From an uncultured Paracoccus sp. (GTDB lineage: Bacteria; Pseudomonadota; Alphaproteobacteria; Rhodobacterales; Rhodobacteraceae), in contig NZ_CALMYP010000058.1 of the NCBI RefSeq assembly GCF_937873615.1, positions 62,001 to 126,000 on the forward strand: a DNA stretch of 64,000 bases. The letters run 5' to 3'. The translations under genes were made by a program, and so were the position numbers. How positions within the stretch are numbered: the stretch's first letter is position 1; every line of letters starts with the position of its first letter. The notes beneath the pieces were generated by a model. The model saw only the letters and a list, made by a program, of their open reading frames with translations, did no database searches and had not been told where the DNA came from. Below are positions 63,282-64,000 of this stretch, in pieces.

Positions 63282-64000
63282 ATGAAACTCAACAGCGCCA
63301 ATCTTTCGAAACTGCCGGTCGCCACGCCCGCCTATGATCGCGCCGGCCTGACCGGGGGTATCGTCCATTTCGGTCTCGGCAATTTTCACCGCGCCCATCA
63401 GGCGGTCTATCTGGACCGGCTGATGAATGCGGGCGACGGCCATGACTTCGCCATTATCGGCGCAGGCGTCATGCCCGCCGATGCGAAGGCGCGCGATGTC
63501 CTCGCGGGCCAGGATTTTCTTTATACGGTCGTGGAACAGTCAGCCGGGGCCTCCGATCCGCGCGTCGTCGGCGCGATGATCGACTATCTCGCGCCGGGCA
63601 ATCCGGCGGCGGTGATCGCGCGCCTCGCCGACCCGGCGACGAAGATCGCCAGCCTGACGATTACCGAAGGCGGCTATTTCATCGATGCCGCGACCGGACA
63701 TTTCAACCCCGCTCATCCCGCAATCGTGGCGGATGGCCAGAACCCCGCATCTCCCGGCACGGTGTTCGGCCTTCTGGTCGCGGGGTTGAAGGCGCGGCGT
63801 GACGCGGGAATTCCTCCCTTCACCATCATGTCATGCGACAACATTCCCCATAACGGCGTCATCGCGCGAGAAGCGGTCGTCCAGACCGCCCGCCTGTCCG
63901 ACCCGGAACTGGCGGCGTGGATCGACGGGAATGTCGCATTCCCGAATGGCATGGTGGACCGCATCACGCCCGCCACCTCTGAGCGCGAACGCGCCATGAT
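63282..64000 (+). CDS. mtlK: Mannitol 2-dehydrogenase family protein, N-terminal part (3' end outside window)
   Basis: The visible ~239 residues carry the polyol-specific long-chain dehydrogenase signature VHFGLGNFHRAHQAVYLDRL (G-x-G-x-F-x-R-x-H-Q) at the N-terminal NAD-binding domain, then TLTEGGY-like SLTITEGGYF and the catalytic-domain beginning IMSCDNIPHNG. It should oxidise mannitol (or sorbitol/arabitol) to the ketose. The neighbouring smo transporter supports mannitol. The start is the ATG giving MKLNSANLSKLP. The end is cut by the window edge. Confidence 0.92.
   Translation, partial: MKLNSANLSKLPVATPAYDRAGLTGGIVHFGLGNFHRAHQAVYLDRLMNAGDGHDFAIIGAGVMPADAKARDVLAGQDFLYTVVEQSAGASDPRVVGAMIDYLAPGNPAAVIARLADPATKIASLTITEGGYFIDAATGHFNPAHPAIVADGQNPASPGTVFGLLVAGLKARRDAGIPPFTIMSCDNIPHNGVIAREAVVQTARLSDPELAAWIDGNVAFPNGMVDRITPATSERERAM

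Overview
The window is a 64 kb piece of a GC-rich alphaproteobacterial chromosome, most likely Rhodobacterales and close to Paracoccus or Rhodobacter. The clues are a tiny aa3-type cytochrome oxidase subunit IV, DUF1491 and DUF3576 genes, a CenR-like response regulator, the leuS-lptE-holA arrangement, a sorbitol/mannitol (smo/mtlK) operon and a Rhodobacter-type porin. These assignments come from reading the translated products; no database search was run. Coding density is very high, many neighbours overlap by 1-4 bases (ATGA, GTGA, TTGA or TGATG junctions), and no gap exceeds 300 bases. No rRNA, tRNA, CRISPR array, transposase or phage gene was seen.

Layout. 0-4.6 kb: the end of a metal-dependent amidohydrolase, a TetR repressor and a divergent TRAP transporter (dctPQM), probably one uptake-and-cleavage module. 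4.6-13.4 kb: envelope and housekeeping genes (DsbD-N domain protein, YqgE, Sua5/TsaC, acyl-CoA dehydrogenase, metallo-hydrolase, cytochrome oxidase subunit IV with a lipoprotein, AzlCD exporter, GreA). 13.6-19.7 kb: a plus-strand run with ETF-ubiquinone oxidoreductase, a TPR protein, ispE, pdxJ and acpS. 19.7-25.4 kb: rarD, then a minus-strand lepB-rnc-era-DUF1491 group and rluA-lysE. 25.5-39.6 kb: thioesterase, MFS, GST, a TIGR03862-like flavoprotein, holA, lptE, leuS, porin, PLP protein, L,D-transpeptidase, ribA and cenR. 39.7-50.3 kb: MFS, xth, thioredoxin/YbbN, Lon-N, Trm112, ubiH, amidase, aminotransferase and ftsK. 50.3-52.4 kb: a compositionally different patch with a Fic protein and a putative zinc peptidase around a palindromic promoter region. 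52.4-57.9 kb: asd and a complete branched-chain amino-acid-type ABC transporter. 57.9-64 kb: a SorC-type regulator and a divergent polyol operon (smoEFGK, then mtlK cut by the window edge).

Most of the window is ordinary core genome and I do not see a clearly new multi-gene system. The observations most worth following are: (1) a symmetric TATAAT palindrome that could drive fic and its divergent neighbour, plus a compound hairpin in the neighbour's leader; (2) a GC-rich hairpin repeat found between genes and also inside the 3' end of an L,D-transpeptidase gene; (3) a terminator-like hairpin in the greA leader, recalling E. coli GraL; (4) strong hairpins after three transporter genes; (5) a lipoprotein with a permuted NlpC/P60-like His-Cys layout overlapping cytochrome oxidase subunit IV; (6) an anomalous G-run tract in holA that may be a sequencing artefact.
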